Assembly: GCF_034190915.1 (NCBI RefSeq)
Contig: NW_026947489.1
Span: 61,690,001 to 61,754,000 of the forward strand
Source of the DNA: Cavia porcellus
Lineage: Eukaryota > Chordata > Mammalia > Rodentia > Caviidae
DNA: 64,000 nucleotides
Reading direction: 5' to 3'
The notes below the pieces were generated by a model. The model worked only from the letters and a program-made list of their open reading frames with translations, had not been told where the DNA came from and searched no databases. This document shows, piece by piece, positions 1-13,732 of the stretch. Each line of letters begins with the position of its first letter. Positions within the stretch are counted from its first letter, which is position 1. Position numbers and translations under genes: made by a program.

Positions 1-3000
1 AGCTGCTATTGGGCTCCACCTTCCTCTTGCTGCTTCTTGGAGTAAGAAGTTAGCTCATCCCTTCAAAGGAGTTCCTGCACTTCCTGACCCTGAGCCCCCC
101 CACCTGGCCTGCTGTACCAGTGTCCCCAAATCATAAGGATCTGAACTGACTGGTCACCTCCACTAAGGAATGGAGATTTCCCCATGGATGCTCCTCGGAG
201 CACAGCCATCCCATGGATCACCAGGCCCTCACAGGAACAAGATCACATCTGCCCCACACCTGCCCGTTCTCTGTGGTGTCCCTGGGTTGGATCCTGACTC
301 AGGCTCTAACAGGCTCCAGTGCATCCTCGGGGAGGTATTGGGTACCACACTTAAAGGCTGCTTTATGTGTGTTTCCCAACAGAACTGAGTTAAAATCGTG
401 TACCCAGGGCTGGATCAGGGGTTCAAATCCTGTCAGAGACCCACAGCTTGGGTCCACACCCTAGAACTCGAATTCAGTTGCTGGAGCAGGACTTGGCCAG
501 GTTATGTTTTCTGCTTTTTGGTTTTCAAAAAGGTTTACTTCTTTCAGTTATGTTCTGCTATTTTTAGCTCAAGTGATGCTTTTGAGTGTGTCATCTGTCT
601 AAAGAACAGAGGATTTAGCTGGCAGCAGAACTTCCATGGGGCTTTGGAGTCAGCTCACTCCTCTGGAGATTCCACTCATCCTTCATGCTAAGAGGTCAGG
701 AGCAGCTGCTGTTTGTCGGGGGAAACAAAGCTAGTCAGCTGGGCTCGCTTTGAGCAGGACCCCTGCTCTGCTCCCCTACAGCAGCGCTCACAGCAGTGCC
801 CGAACCTGATGACACTGCTGCCGTGGGATGTGCCAGGAGTGGGTGACCCTCAGCCACAGAAACGTAAACAAGTACACAAGTGAACAGAGCATAGATGAAA
901 GCACCCCCCCCAGAGCCCCTCCCTGGGGCTGCAGCCCCTGTCTGTGTTTGGCACAGGGATGTCAAGTTCCTTCACCTGCAATTCTAATCTATGACCTATG
1001 AAAAGGACCCTGAGTCCTTCTCTGTGTCACACGCGCTTTGCTCTTTAAGGTCCTCCCCACGTCCTCTGAAAGGGAATGGCAGGCACTTCCACTGGGTTTG
1101 CAGGTCTGCTCTGTTTCTGTTTCCTGGTGACACTGTATTAGAAGCATCAAACTCTGAGAAGTGTAATTAATTTCCACCTCACATGCAGTAGGGCCCAATG
1201 CATTCATCCCTTTTTAATGAAAGCTCTTGGATAGACAACAGACCAAATAAACTCCCAACGTTGTTACAAATCTGAGGAGACTTAAAAATATTACAGTACG
1301 CTTATAAAATAATAGAGTTTTCCAGTTCTACAATAATAAATTCTAGAGTTTTTCCTGGTCTGTGTGTCTGAGAAAAATAAAACAGACTTCTGATTACTCA
1401 CTGCAGGCTGGTGTGGGTAAGAAAAGCTTCAAGATTACTGACAAAGGCAAGGCTTGACAGAGAACCAAGACTCGGGTTTTCCAATGTCAAGGGCTTGTGG
1501 GCCATGGTGAAGACCTGTATGTCCTTAGCTGAAGGGACCACGTGCCCCTGGCATGAGGACACAGGTAGTCCCTCAGAACTGTGCTTGCCTCTCTGCCTCC
1601 TCTCATACACTTTAAGGACACTAAGACCAAGACAAACCTTGCCAGGGAAGTCTCCTCATCAGCCTCTGTGCCATAATGGCAACCTAACTTGGTACTGAAG
1701 GAACAGAGGATCTAACAATGTGTAACAAACTGTGAATCTGACCCACTCATGGCAGCTAAGCTCTTGCCAATTACCATGGCATCTGAGCTCCAGCCAATCA
1801 CAGAGCCAGGCTCTAGCCATCACTCACAAGTAGTGCCCATTCAAACCACCTTGGGATAGGGCAGGATTCTAGCTCTGTTTGCCCCATGTCCCTTTCCACA
1901 ACCATTTTCGTGGGCTACAAATGTACCCTGCACCTGTGGAGTGGAGCATTCTGAGTTACTTCTGTCCAGATGGCTGCTTAATTCAAGTGAAAGCCAATTA
2001 CCAGCTGCAAAAATAGATTTGTTACAATTTTGTCTTTGGTAGTACTCAAAAAAGAAAAAGTTACTGAGGTAACCATCTCAAGCTGCACAGGGAATAGTGG
2101 GCCTGTTACAGTTACCTAGTTTTAAGTGGGATTTCCATGACTGAGCAGTGTGCTAACCCTGCCCATCATGAAAACCCTGTGGAGAGGTGTATATGTGGGA
2201 AGGGGGTGGCACAGTGCTGATTTGGCCTCAGTCTGCTGTGTGATCAGTGGATTGGACATGCAGGGAATTCTAAGAAGATAATTTCAACTGGCCAACAGTA
2301 CCCGTGGGCCTCTGATGCGAGCATTTATTGCTTTTAAACAGAGACATGTTTCCTTACATATTTAACTTAGTTTATGCTGTTTCATGAAATAATTTACATG
2401 CTATAATACAGAGGTTTTGCTATTTGTATGTATTAACTGCATGTGATCCACAGCAGTTTCTCTCCACTCAATTCTGCCCAGGCAGGTCAAGAATGTGGAC
2501 AAAAGGAAGTTAAATTCTTTGGGTCTCAGAATGAAATGGTATCCTTATCCCTTTGTTTCCTCCTAATTTGTTTAAATCTCTGCATCAAATTCCCCATTCT
2601 TTGAAGCATAGTTTCCTTCAGACCCCCTGTAAGGAAATGTTTTACAAGAGATTGCCTTTATAAGTAATTGTCTAAAAATAACTAAGTACAACGATTTACC
2701 ACAGGAAGAATATCAATTACCTGAAATGCTTGAGCACAGAAATGTTTGATTTCAGAGTTGTTCAGGTTTTAGAGTATTTATGAAGAATTTACCAATTGAT
2801 CTGACAACCTAAAATCCCAAAGTGGAAATGTTTCATGGGCTGTTGATCTGACTCTCAAGAAGTTCTAGATTCGGGAGTTTAAGCACAGGGTTTACAGATG
2901 AGGAGTCCACTGTCTGCATGAGTAAACCTGTACTGGTTTCCTTTTCTTTGTGAAGACTATGACTGCAGAGGACACCATGGTAGGTTGGAAACATCCCTCC

Positions 3001-6000
3001 TGCCCAGGCAGTGTCGCTGTGGACAGGTCCTGGTGTTGAAGCAGCCTCCTCTGAGCCCTGAGGTCTCAGCCCAGAGTCTCCATGTGGCTGATACCGGAGA
3101 GTCTCCATGCACCTCCTGCTCATCGGGGTCAAAAAGAATAAACGCTGAGCTAGCTGCAATCTCCCCTACCTCAAATGCCAGGCAGAAGCCCACTGGCGTC
3201 ACCAGAAACTGGGCTGCTCCCCAGCCCTGCCTTTCTCCACTCTTCCAGCCAGTCTGCCATTGGTTGCCTTCTCAGGCCTGCTGGCTGCTCCCTCCTCCTG
3301 CTGCATCCTTCTCACACTGGGCAGCCCCCTTACCAATCACTGCTCTCCTCTCATGGCCCGAGAGTCCACTACCTGCACCGCAGCCAACTATCTGTAAATA
3401 ACTTGGAGGGTGGTGCTTCAAAGCCTTTGTATCACCATGGGAAAACTTATGAGAGCCCCCTGAGGCCCGTGGACCCATTGGACACTACCCACTGCTGCCC
3501 CTGACTGTGCCTCTTGTGCCCCGAACTGGCCACTTCCTCCCCACATTGGGACCACAGGGACGGATGTCTCCTGTCCCTCTGAACTGGATGAGGCTGAACT
3601 TACTCACTTCTCCTTCTAGTCTTTGTCTAGATGTTGCCTCTCCAGAGTCCTCCAGCCTCCGGCCTCCTCTTTCTTTGCCAACAGCTCATCTGCTGCTCTG
3701 GCAGCTGAGAGTGTGTCCACTTCCTTTGTGTCCCGGGCCCATCATCCTCTGAGAGGACAGAAAGAGCATCCTCTTGGTTCCCTGGCGGCTTGCACAGTGC
3801 CCACCCCTGTGTTTGGTAGATGTTTGCTAGATGCATGAGGAGTTGGGGGCAGAGGGCATGGTGCCAAGACTTGGGCAACAAGAAACATGCTGGCAGGCTG
3901 GCGTCCTAAAGGGGAAATGAGGAGGTATGAGGTAAAGGACATAGACACTGTTGTCTTTGCCACTACCATGCTAAGCACAGCAGTTCTCTAATCCAGTTAC
4001 TCTTCCCACATCCAGGAGTCTCACTCACCTGCCAGGAGGAGAGACCAAGCTCAGAGTACCTGAGGCTCTGCCTGGGGTCACAAAGTGAGTGGCGCAGCTA
4101 GGTCTTCTTGGGCTTCATTGTCCTCGCAGGGCAGGGCCCCTGCTGTGGTTACAGCAGATGAGAGGGAAGCATCAGGACCAAGCACCTGTGTTTGCCTGTC
4201 CACAGACAGTCTCTCCATGCCAGCCTCTGCAGGAGCTGCAGCCTGCCCTTCTTCACATGGTCCCTGGCAGAGTGCACTGGGACCAGTGCCGGCCTTTTGC
4301 TTGGCTGCATCACACCAGAGAAACCCTCTTTCCAAACGAGGTCGTGTCCACAGGTACCAGGGGTATGGGCTGGAAGGCCTCTTGAGGACACGTCTATCAC
4401 CAGCTATTGTCAAGGGGCATCTCCCGCCTCTGCTACACCAGTTGCCATTTTTGTCTGCTTATAACAAATGAAAGGTTTTGCAAAGCAAGGAGCAGTATGG
4501 GAAGAGGCTTTGTTAAGAAGAAAGGCCTAAAAAGAAGAGAAAGAAGCTATTGCAGGGCCTGTGTTACAATAAGAAGCTCCACTTATTAGTTACTTCTGGA
4601 GCATACTTTGATCAAGGCTGAGCTCAGCATCGTGTTTATAAACTGCATTCCTTTCAAAATATTCTGTCAATCTGACATGTCCTTAAATCAAACTGACCTT
4701 CTACGATATGGAGCAAATCAGGGTGGTTTAACTGTACTGACTGAAGAGTGTTCCCACCCTGAGACAAGAAGATGGCAGGCATCCGAGTCCCTCAGCGTCA
4801 CCCACTGTAGAGTGATTGTGGCAGGTGGGCGGAAGCCAGCGATCATTTCCCGCACCATGGCACAAATTACAGGGATGGAAGCAGCCGAGTGCCCTGCTCA
4901 GAGAACAAGTGCCTGCCTCCCTCTGCATTACTGATGTCCACACACAGCCCAGACCAGTGGACACAAGCACAAAGCCAAGGACTTAGATAGGTAGGTGTGC
5001 ACACACATACCTAGCTAGGGACAGAGCACGCACACACACACTCACACAGCTTGCAGAGTCTTTGGACTGGGCTGGATGGAATGAAAGCCTATCCTATACC
5101 TGCTCCTGCCCAATGGCATGAACCAAGGGAGAGACCACCAGGTGGCATCCATACAGATGCTAGGCAGGGCTGGGCTGGCTTACCGTGGAGTGCCCTGGCC
5201 ACTCCCAGGGTGGCACATCCTTGCTGCATCTCAGCTTTTGTGGCCTGTGCTCCGCAGGGGCCAGCTGCCTGTGTCTGCCAGAGAGCAGGATCTCAGTGCC
5301 TGTGAGGCCCCAGCCTCCTGCTGAGCATAGACCCTCCCACCATGAAGGAGGGAGACACCAAAGAGCCCTTGACCCCACACCAGGAACCAGACAGCTGCGC
5401 CGGGCAAGAGGCTGTGCCTCATTGAATGCAACTGGTCTGAAAATCACCAAAGCGCTCTCATAGCTCTCGTGGAAGCTGAGGACACAGTATCCTGACATCA
5501 CCTGACCAAGGTCCATGGAGACCAGCACAGCATAGCACACAGCTGGTAGGGATGTGTCTGACTGGGGAATAAAGGCCAGGGTGCCTCCTGTAGGCAAGTG
5601 GGGGTTCCTCAACACATGCCCCATGATGTAGAAATGGGGTCCCAGACCATGTTCTTCCAGCAAGTAGATGAGCTGAGCCACTTGCTGCAGTGATGCTCAG
5701 CCTGGAACAGTGAGATCAAAAATCCACAAGGCCCTTCAACAAATAACGTATTCTAGATTTAATTACAGATAAAAGAAGTCTGACTTCTATGAAAAGATGA
5801 GAAATCGCATCCAAAAATGGAAACCACCCCCAGAGCATGGAAAACTGAGTGACCGTGGGGCTCTTGAAAGAGATTCCTTGCAAATGGGCTGTAAGGTGAA
5901 CAAGGAGAAAGCACATAAGAGACGTTTTCTGACTAAGCCAAGCTGGGCTCGGGTATGGGCTCCAGGCCTTGGCATAAGGTGATGTTTCTATTTTCCTGCC

Positions 6001-9000
6001 TGGGGAATCCCAACTACCTTTCACTTCTCAGTAAGCATTTGCTGTGAATTGTGGCAGCAGTGTTGGCAGAACCTCATCCACAGGGCCCCGGCCCTCTAGC
6101 CAGCTCCACCCCATCCTGACCGGCCAGGCAGGGACAGTCCCTGCCTCATGCACCCTTGCTGCTGCCCTTCTACACATGGAACCCACACTTCCAGCTCCAG
6201 GGGTGACTTGAAACCTGACCTGAGTCCCATGAAGTGACAAGGTAGAACTCAGGCAGCCTGCGCTTTCCCCACTGCTGGGACATGCTGCTCCCCTGGAAAG
6301 TGCCCCTGAAGGACCACTCATCACTGGGTACTCTAAAGGATACCAGGTGACAGGCATCCCACTTTCTGAGCCCCCTGTGTCCCTCTGAGACAGAAGCTTT
6401 CCTTCTGTCAATGAATTCTTCCCACTCTTAGAAAAAGAACATCAACTCCCATGGACGTCAGGAAACCCTTCCAGAATGCCACAGGGAATACAATGACAAC
6501 AAGCACTGTACGAGGAGGCTGCCCCTACAGAAAGACACCCCAGTAGCCATCGTGTCCACCTGAATTGACCAAGTGCTAGCCCACTGGGCTCCTGACCTGC
6601 CTTTGCTTAGACCTCACTCCTAGGGAACCTGGCCACACAGGGGAGATACTGAGGAAGACGCCTGTGTCTGCACTGTGGGTAGACACAAAAGTCAGGGTCA
6701 CTGGGACATGAATGTGTTCCCACGACAGGGCAGGGCTCTGCAGTGAGGGACACTATCTGATCACCAAGTGAAGCAGGAAATAAACATCTCAATGAAGTTC
6801 GATCATTTTTCCCCCAATATCAGTGAGTCCTTCAAACATCACAGGGAAAATAGGAACAGCTGTGGATTTTCATCTAAAAACTAAGGTGGGAGAGCAGCTG
6901 TTAGCAGGGCCTTGCAGAACTCTTTCTCCTGGCCCCAGGGGAGGGGAATCTACAGTGGCCCTGGCTAGACAGAACAGCCCGAGGAGGAGTGTGCCACTGG
7001 AGGCCACAGCGGCTCTTTCTGCACTAAGGGAATTTCATGAAAGAGCAAGGTGCTCTCTCCACACCTTGGCGCTAGTCCTCAAGCACTTCTTGAGCACCAG
7101 CACGGCCAGGCCCTGGATGTATGAAGGGTATTTCAGTCCTTCCCACCCCTCCAGTGGGAGGCCTGCCAGAGCAGAACATGCCTGCCACAGCATCCTTGCT
7201 TCTGCCACCAGAGGAGTCACAGCTCAGCAGGTCGGTGGGACTGGGTGACTCAAAGAGGCTAAAGCTCAAGCCAAACACTGCCAGTCAACAAAGTTGTCCA
7301 CGGGTGCTTTTTCCACAGGGAGCCACAAATGGATGTTTGTACCACAGTGGCCTTGCAAACCAGCAGTGTGGGCAGGAGGGGTGTGACATGGGGAGTGCCT
7401 GTCTGCACATTTTATACATGGGAGAAACTGTATGGTTGCTCCTGCAGAAGACTTCACTCTGAATTGCTTTCTTGTGCTTTGCAATTATAATAAGACAAGG
7501 TGCAAAATGCCTTCAGACCCAAAGGAACACGTGGACACCACCTTAATCAGCGCTGGCAGCCAGCCAAGACCAGAATTGCACTTCTGAGCTGCTCATGGAC
7601 ACTACACTAACTCTGGAGCCAACATGTCTTCAAGGGACCATGAGCGGCCACAGGCTGCGTGAGCCCCAGCCACAGGCCACTTGGCGCAGAGGCTCCTAGT
7701 GCCCAGACACAGGGAAGCAGTAAGAGGGCCCCTGCCTGGGCTGCTTCTTCTGCGCTTGAGGCCTGGGTCCCTCATCTCCACCCTCACTCTCCAGTGCATT
7801 AGTCTCTCCTAACTCCTGAGACGCCACCGCCTGGGCAAACACACTCTTCCTGTGTGACTTGGCACAGTATCTGTGGTCTGTACAACCAGGGCAATGCCCA
7901 GACACACAACACCAAATGACACTGACAATGTGTTAGTCCTTTAGCGTTCACTTTTCCTCTTATGTCAAATTCTTCTGTTTCATTTGGTCCTAAAGTAACC
8001 TCGTGGAGATCGTTCCTCATCCTGTCTGACAAGGAAGCTGAAAGGTGCACAAGAGTTGTCAAAGTCACAAGACGAAAAGTAGCAGCGGGCTATGAACAGA
8101 GGTCCTGACCCAAATTTCTCTTCTTCTACCCTTCTGTATTTGCAGCCTTGCTGCTGTGAAACAGCAGGCAAGATCCCAGCCATGGAGCCAGGTGTCATGG
8201 TCTCCTGACTTGTGAGGTTTAGGAAGGCCCCCAGCTGCACTGTGGTGGATGGGACACGTGGCATTCTCTGGGCAGATGTTCAGAGGTGGCCGTCCAGAGC
8301 CAGGGGGGAAGCCTGGGATCCACAGGTCCTCTCTGCCCATATAGAGGGATTTCCACATTACCATGACCGTGGCAGTGCACTCAGGACATACCCGGGGGCT
8401 CTGGCGCAGACATAGCTAGGGAACCCAAGCACAGTGTCAGACAGTGGGCCAAGGTCCATGGGCCTCATGCAGATGCTTTGTGTGGGGATGCAAGCACAAG
8501 CTAGTGCTGAGCAACACAGAGCCTGGTGCTTTGCTCCCCCAGTCCAACCTCTCCCACCCCTGGTCACACAGTCTAGCAGGTGGCCTGAAGACGGTGACAA
8601 AGGAACCACTCCATTGCATTCACTCACATTCGGTCATAGCCTGATGAGCACTGGCTTTTGTAACTCCTGATTACAGAGTTGTAGCCACCTGAGTGCCCGC
8701 CTGGTCCTGGGATGGATCCTGGATGCCAACGGTGCTGACCTCCATGCTGGCCACGTTTTTACAACACCAAGCTGTGTCCTGGCTGTGTGGCTGGGAGTAA
8801 TGGCTGTCGCTTTCACCTGCTCTGACTGCTCACACATAGCCAGGCTCACAGGTCACTCGCATGTGGCAAGGACGGCCAGCAACCAGCTGGCCCTCAAAGG
8901 GTCAAAGCTGCAAGACCAGTACTACTATAAGGGGGCAGGAGGTGGAAGAGATAATGATCCTGACAACCGAGGATCTCCCTCCACTGATGAGCAGGTTGTC

Positions 9001-12000
9001 TCTGAGTGGGGACAGGGTCGCTCTGCCCTGCAGGAGACCCCCACAGATTGTGGAGGAGTTCCCTAGATAAAGAAGCAGAGTCCTACCGACCAGGGAGGAA
9101 GCTCTCCCTGATTGGGGTTGAGGGCCCCCCTGCCTGGGGGGCAGGATCCCCCTGACGGGTGTCCTCCAAGAGCACCCCTGCAGACTCCATAGTGTCTTGT
9201 CCTCATCCACCCTGGAGCCTCTCCAGTCCCCATATGGCATCCAGTTTGGTTCCTCTGCACCCAGGCCTGTCACTCTAGTCATACACTCAGGTTTCTCTCA
9301 CAAGAAAAGAGATCCCTCCAAACCTTTAGGACCTGCCCCTTTACCTCTTCACGCCCTGTGCCAGCCAAAGGGTCCGCAGCATGGCCTCTTTGCATCTAAG
9401 TCTCCTGATCTATCCCATCTTGGGTCTGCCCTAGCGAGACCTCCTAGAGCCCATATCTGGCTCTTGCCCCCAACTCCATGGCCCTTCTGATTTTTTCCAC
9501 AGCACTTGGCTCTTCCTGAGGATTATGTCTCACTGCATACATAAAGTCAGGAGAAAACCAAAGTGGAGTCACGTGAAGTGCCCAGGCTGGATCTCCAGCC
9601 GGGAACCAGCTCCCAGGCAGCCATGTGCTAGGACAGGCAGCAGATTCCACTTTCTCAGTAGCAGGCACCTCTTTGCCCATGGGTACTGCACCACTGGGTC
9701 GTCAGCCAGCCTGGGATTCCCCTCACAGTCTTCTAAGTAGCAACGAGGGATGCAGCTCTGTCTTTGTATTTTCTTTTGTCATCATCAGAAAATGAAAAGG
9801 CATACATTACAAGCAGAATGCTCATGCACAGAAACCCCTCTGTGGGAAACACACTGTGTATCACTGCATGGATGCCTTTGAGAGCCCATTTCATATTCCT
9901 TAGATGTTTACAGTGATGAGAGGACTCTTCTATACTTTGTTTTTGAAATGTATAATCTGTCAATTCATTCAAGAAAGAAAGTAAACTCTGCTTCCAAATA
10001 ATACAGAAGTCAGAAAAAAAAATAGTTGTGTTTGCTTCCCATGTGGGCATCTCAGTGTCCTGGGCCCCATCTGGAGCCTGGCTGCCACCCTCTGGTTGCT
10101 CCCTGGGGCCCCTCTGTGGGCGTCTTCCCTCTCCCTCTGCCACTCTATGCCCCTCATGGTTCTCCTTCCCATTATTCATGACTCTGCTCGGCATTCAGAG
10201 GTGGACGGGTGCCCAGGCACATGCTCTGCTTCCAGCACTGGCCTTGCTGTCACTCTCATTTCTGGACTTGGGTCAGTGTCTCTGCAGGATCCCAACCCAT
10301 GCCTGCTCTGAGCTGGAGGGCTGACAGGTGCCCTGAAACACAGTGCTGAGGCTGGAGGCAGGGAAGCCTTGGTGTGGACCCTTTGCAAAGTTGTCACAGT
10401 CTCTGTAGCAGCATACATGCCCAACTGTCCTGGCCAGGGCTTCTGCTTCTGTGTCTCAGAGGAGAGTGCAGGCCCTGGGGTTTTGTGCTAACTTCTGTGA
10501 ACATAAATATTCTTGGCCAGCGACTTCTTGTGAGCTCTTCTAAGGAAGCCTCTCATTTCCATTCAAAAGTACAGCTGCCTTGCCATGGCCATGGCTCACC
10601 ATGTTCTCCAGCTACTCCTTCTCTGGATGGCAGTGGAGACGTTTTGGAGACATGGTGGTCAGTGGTGCCACACACCTCCACAAGGGAGCAGCTGACACAG
10701 TCACAGTAAGGACCCACAGTGAGCTGGCCATGTGAGAACAGAGGGTGAACCCATGCCACTCACAGACCCACCCATGCCAGACAGACACCAGTGTAGGCTC
10801 TGGTCCTAGCCTCCTGATTCTGCCAGCCACAGCAATGGCAGCCTGAGTCTTCATGGGTACTGAACAGAATTCCCATGCTGCAAAGCCCTGGTGGACTGGA
10901 TCCTGGTGAGCCTGTCCCTGCATGCCCTGTCATGTTGGGCTCCTCCTCACCAGCAGCCCCCTGAGACCTGTTCTGGTCATATAGTCTTCCCAAGTCAGCA
11001 TCTCTGGAGATGCCTGGCCCTCCATTCCCTGTCCTTCCTGCAGCCCTGTCTGATCTGGGTTCCCCAAGCGCAGTCTGTGTTCTGGGTTGTGCTACCAGAG
11101 AGCTGCATGATGCTCTGTCCAAAGAGTCTCTGAAGGCAGTCTGTGAAGGCAACATATGAGAGCCACGAAGAATGATACACACTGCAATCAGCAGTGAAGA
11201 TGGGCTGCACCCGAGTGCAGTTCAGGGCAGGGCTCAGTTCACTCTCCTTTCAAACACTCAGGGCTGGGCAAGTGTGAACTAAACTCTCAGCATGGGTGTA
11301 CAGAGCCGTGGGATCCAGGTGACTTGGCCGGAGCCCAGTGCTGGGCCAGCATTTGAAGGAAACTCTAAAGGGAAGAGGCCTCTTTTCTCTTAGAGAGCAT
11401 GGCAAGAACCACCACACCACCCAGGAAAAACAAACTAAGGATTTGCTCACCTCACTGGGTTGCTTAGCTGCATGGACTGAGAGCCAGAGAAGCCAGATCC
11501 ACTGTGCCAAGCTGTCAGACCCTAGAGAGGAGATGACTGCTACTGAAATGTAAAGCAACTCCACAAGCCAGCTCTCAGGGACTTCCATTGCTTAGGTCAG
11601 GTGGGCCCCACTGAAACCAGACAGAAGGGACAGATGCTTGGGGACAGGCAGCTCCTGGAGTCAAACACACACCAAACAAGCACTGTACACTGTAAGCCCA
11701 GCTCTGCAGAGCCAGGAGTGGTGTGTCTTTAGGAAGGGGCTGGTCTTGGGACGTGCGGGGGATGCAAGGCCATTCCTGGCAGGGATCAAAGGGTTATCCA
11801 GTGGTGGCTCCTGGAGAAGGAGGGTAGTAACCACAAGCATCTGTTTCTAAAAGATGATTGGCTACATTTTCTTTAAAAAGAAATGCAAAATTCAATGGGA
11901 AATTTGCTGTTTAAGAATAACCCTCAAGTGTTTGTTGTCTAGAGAAAGAAAGAAAGATTTCTCTTCTGGCCTCTGTGACTGAGTGGTGTGGGCCACAGGA

Positions 12001-12684
12001 CCAAAGTCACTGTTAGCCACGCCTGTGAGCCCTGCAGCTGCTCCTCTGTGTAGGAGACCTTCTTGTCTTAATATCTGCTTATTCCTTCTGTCCACAGCCA
12101 AGTTCAGAAATCAGGCAGAATTCCCAGGAAAGAATCACCGAGGATGAGGAAGAATTCACACAGTGACACCCAGCTGCCCTTACTGTTCAGCATAAACTCA
12201 CATGGTGCTTGATGGGGCTGGAGGTGGCATCAGCAATGTGCCATTAAGCTTCCTACCATTCGGTATAAATTTGCAAAGTAAATGCTCTTTAAATTCTGTT
12301 GCCAGGGTTTCCGATCCTTCGTTAATAACAAAAGATGCTCCAGGTGTTGTGTCACCCAGCACCAAACACTCACAGCTTTTTGGGCAGTCCAGGCCTCCCC
12401 CGTCATTCAGCAGAAGCCCTGACAGGTTTTGCGTGCTGCTGGCTCAGGTAGCGAGACCCCACTGCCTTTCCAGCTTGTAGTGCTTCCGGCAAAAGCCAGT
12501 GCTGTGTTTTAAACTTGGACTCCACAAGAAATCCTTTTGGGATTTGAACTCCTTTCTTGCCACTTTGCACGTGGGATTGCCACTTGGTGAGGTGTTGCCG
12601 TGCTCCACGGCACCAGTGTCCTCTGGCAGACAGGGACAGAGTGCCTACTATTCTTGGCATTTCTGCTGGTTGCCTGACTCTAAG

Positions 12685-13230
12685 ATTCTTTTGCTTTCAC
12701 ACTCATGCTTTATGATCTTTTCCCCATGCAGCATCCACTACACTCATAATAGTATGACATTACTTGAAATCTGAAAGGAGTGTGTGTTTTTATAAATTAT
12801 GCATGGATGTTAACAACTTCGCACATGTACAACAAGCAAGAAACATTGTGGCTTGCACATCCACCGCTGTTAATATAAACGCAATGGAGTAAGTTGGGAA
12901 ATCGAGCATTCGGAGAGTTGTTGATATGAAACTCAACATCCATTTGATATGTAATTTCCCCCTTGGTACAACACATTAGTGCATGACATGAACACATTTG
13001 AAACGACCCAGAAACTAGATTTCAAATAATCAAACTCATTTTCCCTTGAAAGCAATAAAATAAATGAAAGGATATTATCTGTGAGTATATTGTCATGATT
13101 TAAAAAAAAAAAAAAGATAAGAAGACTGCATCGCATTCCATTTTATTCCCCTCACAGCCTCCTTAAATTCCAGCAAATCCAATTTCAGACGAATCACTTC
13201 CCAGTCCGGGGTGAACTGTCAAGTGTGGAA
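12685..13230. promoter_or_regulatory. Candidate conserved non-coding block
   Basis: About 540 bp of AT-rich, non-repetitive DNA with scattered CpGs (CCACCGCTG, AAACGCAATGG, AATCGAGCATTCGG, GCATCGCATTCC) and possible homeodomain or POU sites (TTATGCATGG, GTTAATATAAACGC, AACACATTAGTGCATGACA, CAAATAATCAAAC). A 14-A run sits near 13,101. It is not open in any frame for long and matches no interspersed repeat I recognise. I infer a possible conserved element of the kind common in PTPRN2 introns. Evidence is texture only. Confidence 0.3.
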
Positions 13231-13576
13231 CAGCCAAGCGTGTGTTTCTGCGCGCAGACTGGCAATGGCCAGTCTTGTGCGTGTCCGTCACCACTTCTGA
13301 TGGCGACCATGCACAGGTGCACCCCGCAGCTCTGAGAACAGGGGGCTGCAGTGCTCACGGCTTAGTTCCTGCCTCCAGGGGGCCACATGTTCAGAACGAC
13401 ATCTCTGGGTTCCCCCTTCCCGGGCCACAGAAAGCTGCTCTGCTGCACGAGGACATTTTACCCTGCTTGTCCAAACACCTCCCAATGAGGCACGGAGATG
13501 GAGGGAGGCCCGGCACCCAGCTCTCCACACCCTATATCCCTCAGACCTCCGGATGTAGCACAACTTTGCAAAGGAC

Positions 13577-13602
13577 CTCTCTCTCTCTCTCTCTCTCTCT
13601 CT
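13577..13602 (+). repeat. CT microsatellite
   Basis: Thirteen CT units directly before the inverted B1-like SINE at 13613. Confidence 0.9.
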
Positions 13603-13612
13603 GTTGGTTTGC

Positions 13613-13732
13613 TTTGTTTTTTGAGATAGGTCTTGCTATGTAGCCCAGGGTGGCCCCAAACTCATGATAACCCTCTTGCTTTGACCTCCCAAGTGCTAGG
13701 ATGACAGGCATGCCTCACCACACTCAGCAGGA
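13613..13732 (-). mobile_element. B1-like SINE (7SL-derived)
   Basis: Inverted 7SL-type monomer, read on the plus strand as TTTTTTGAGATAGGTCTTGC, TAGCCCAGGGTGGCCCCAAA, CTCCCAAGTGCTAGGATGAC and GGCATGCCTCACCACACTCAG. These are the usual Alu/B1 words in antisense, moderately diverged. Confidence 0.88.

Noticed and set aside
1700..2060. Texture resembling an old retroviral LTR
   Set aside because: No clear ends, no AATAAA in the right place and no recognisable family words.
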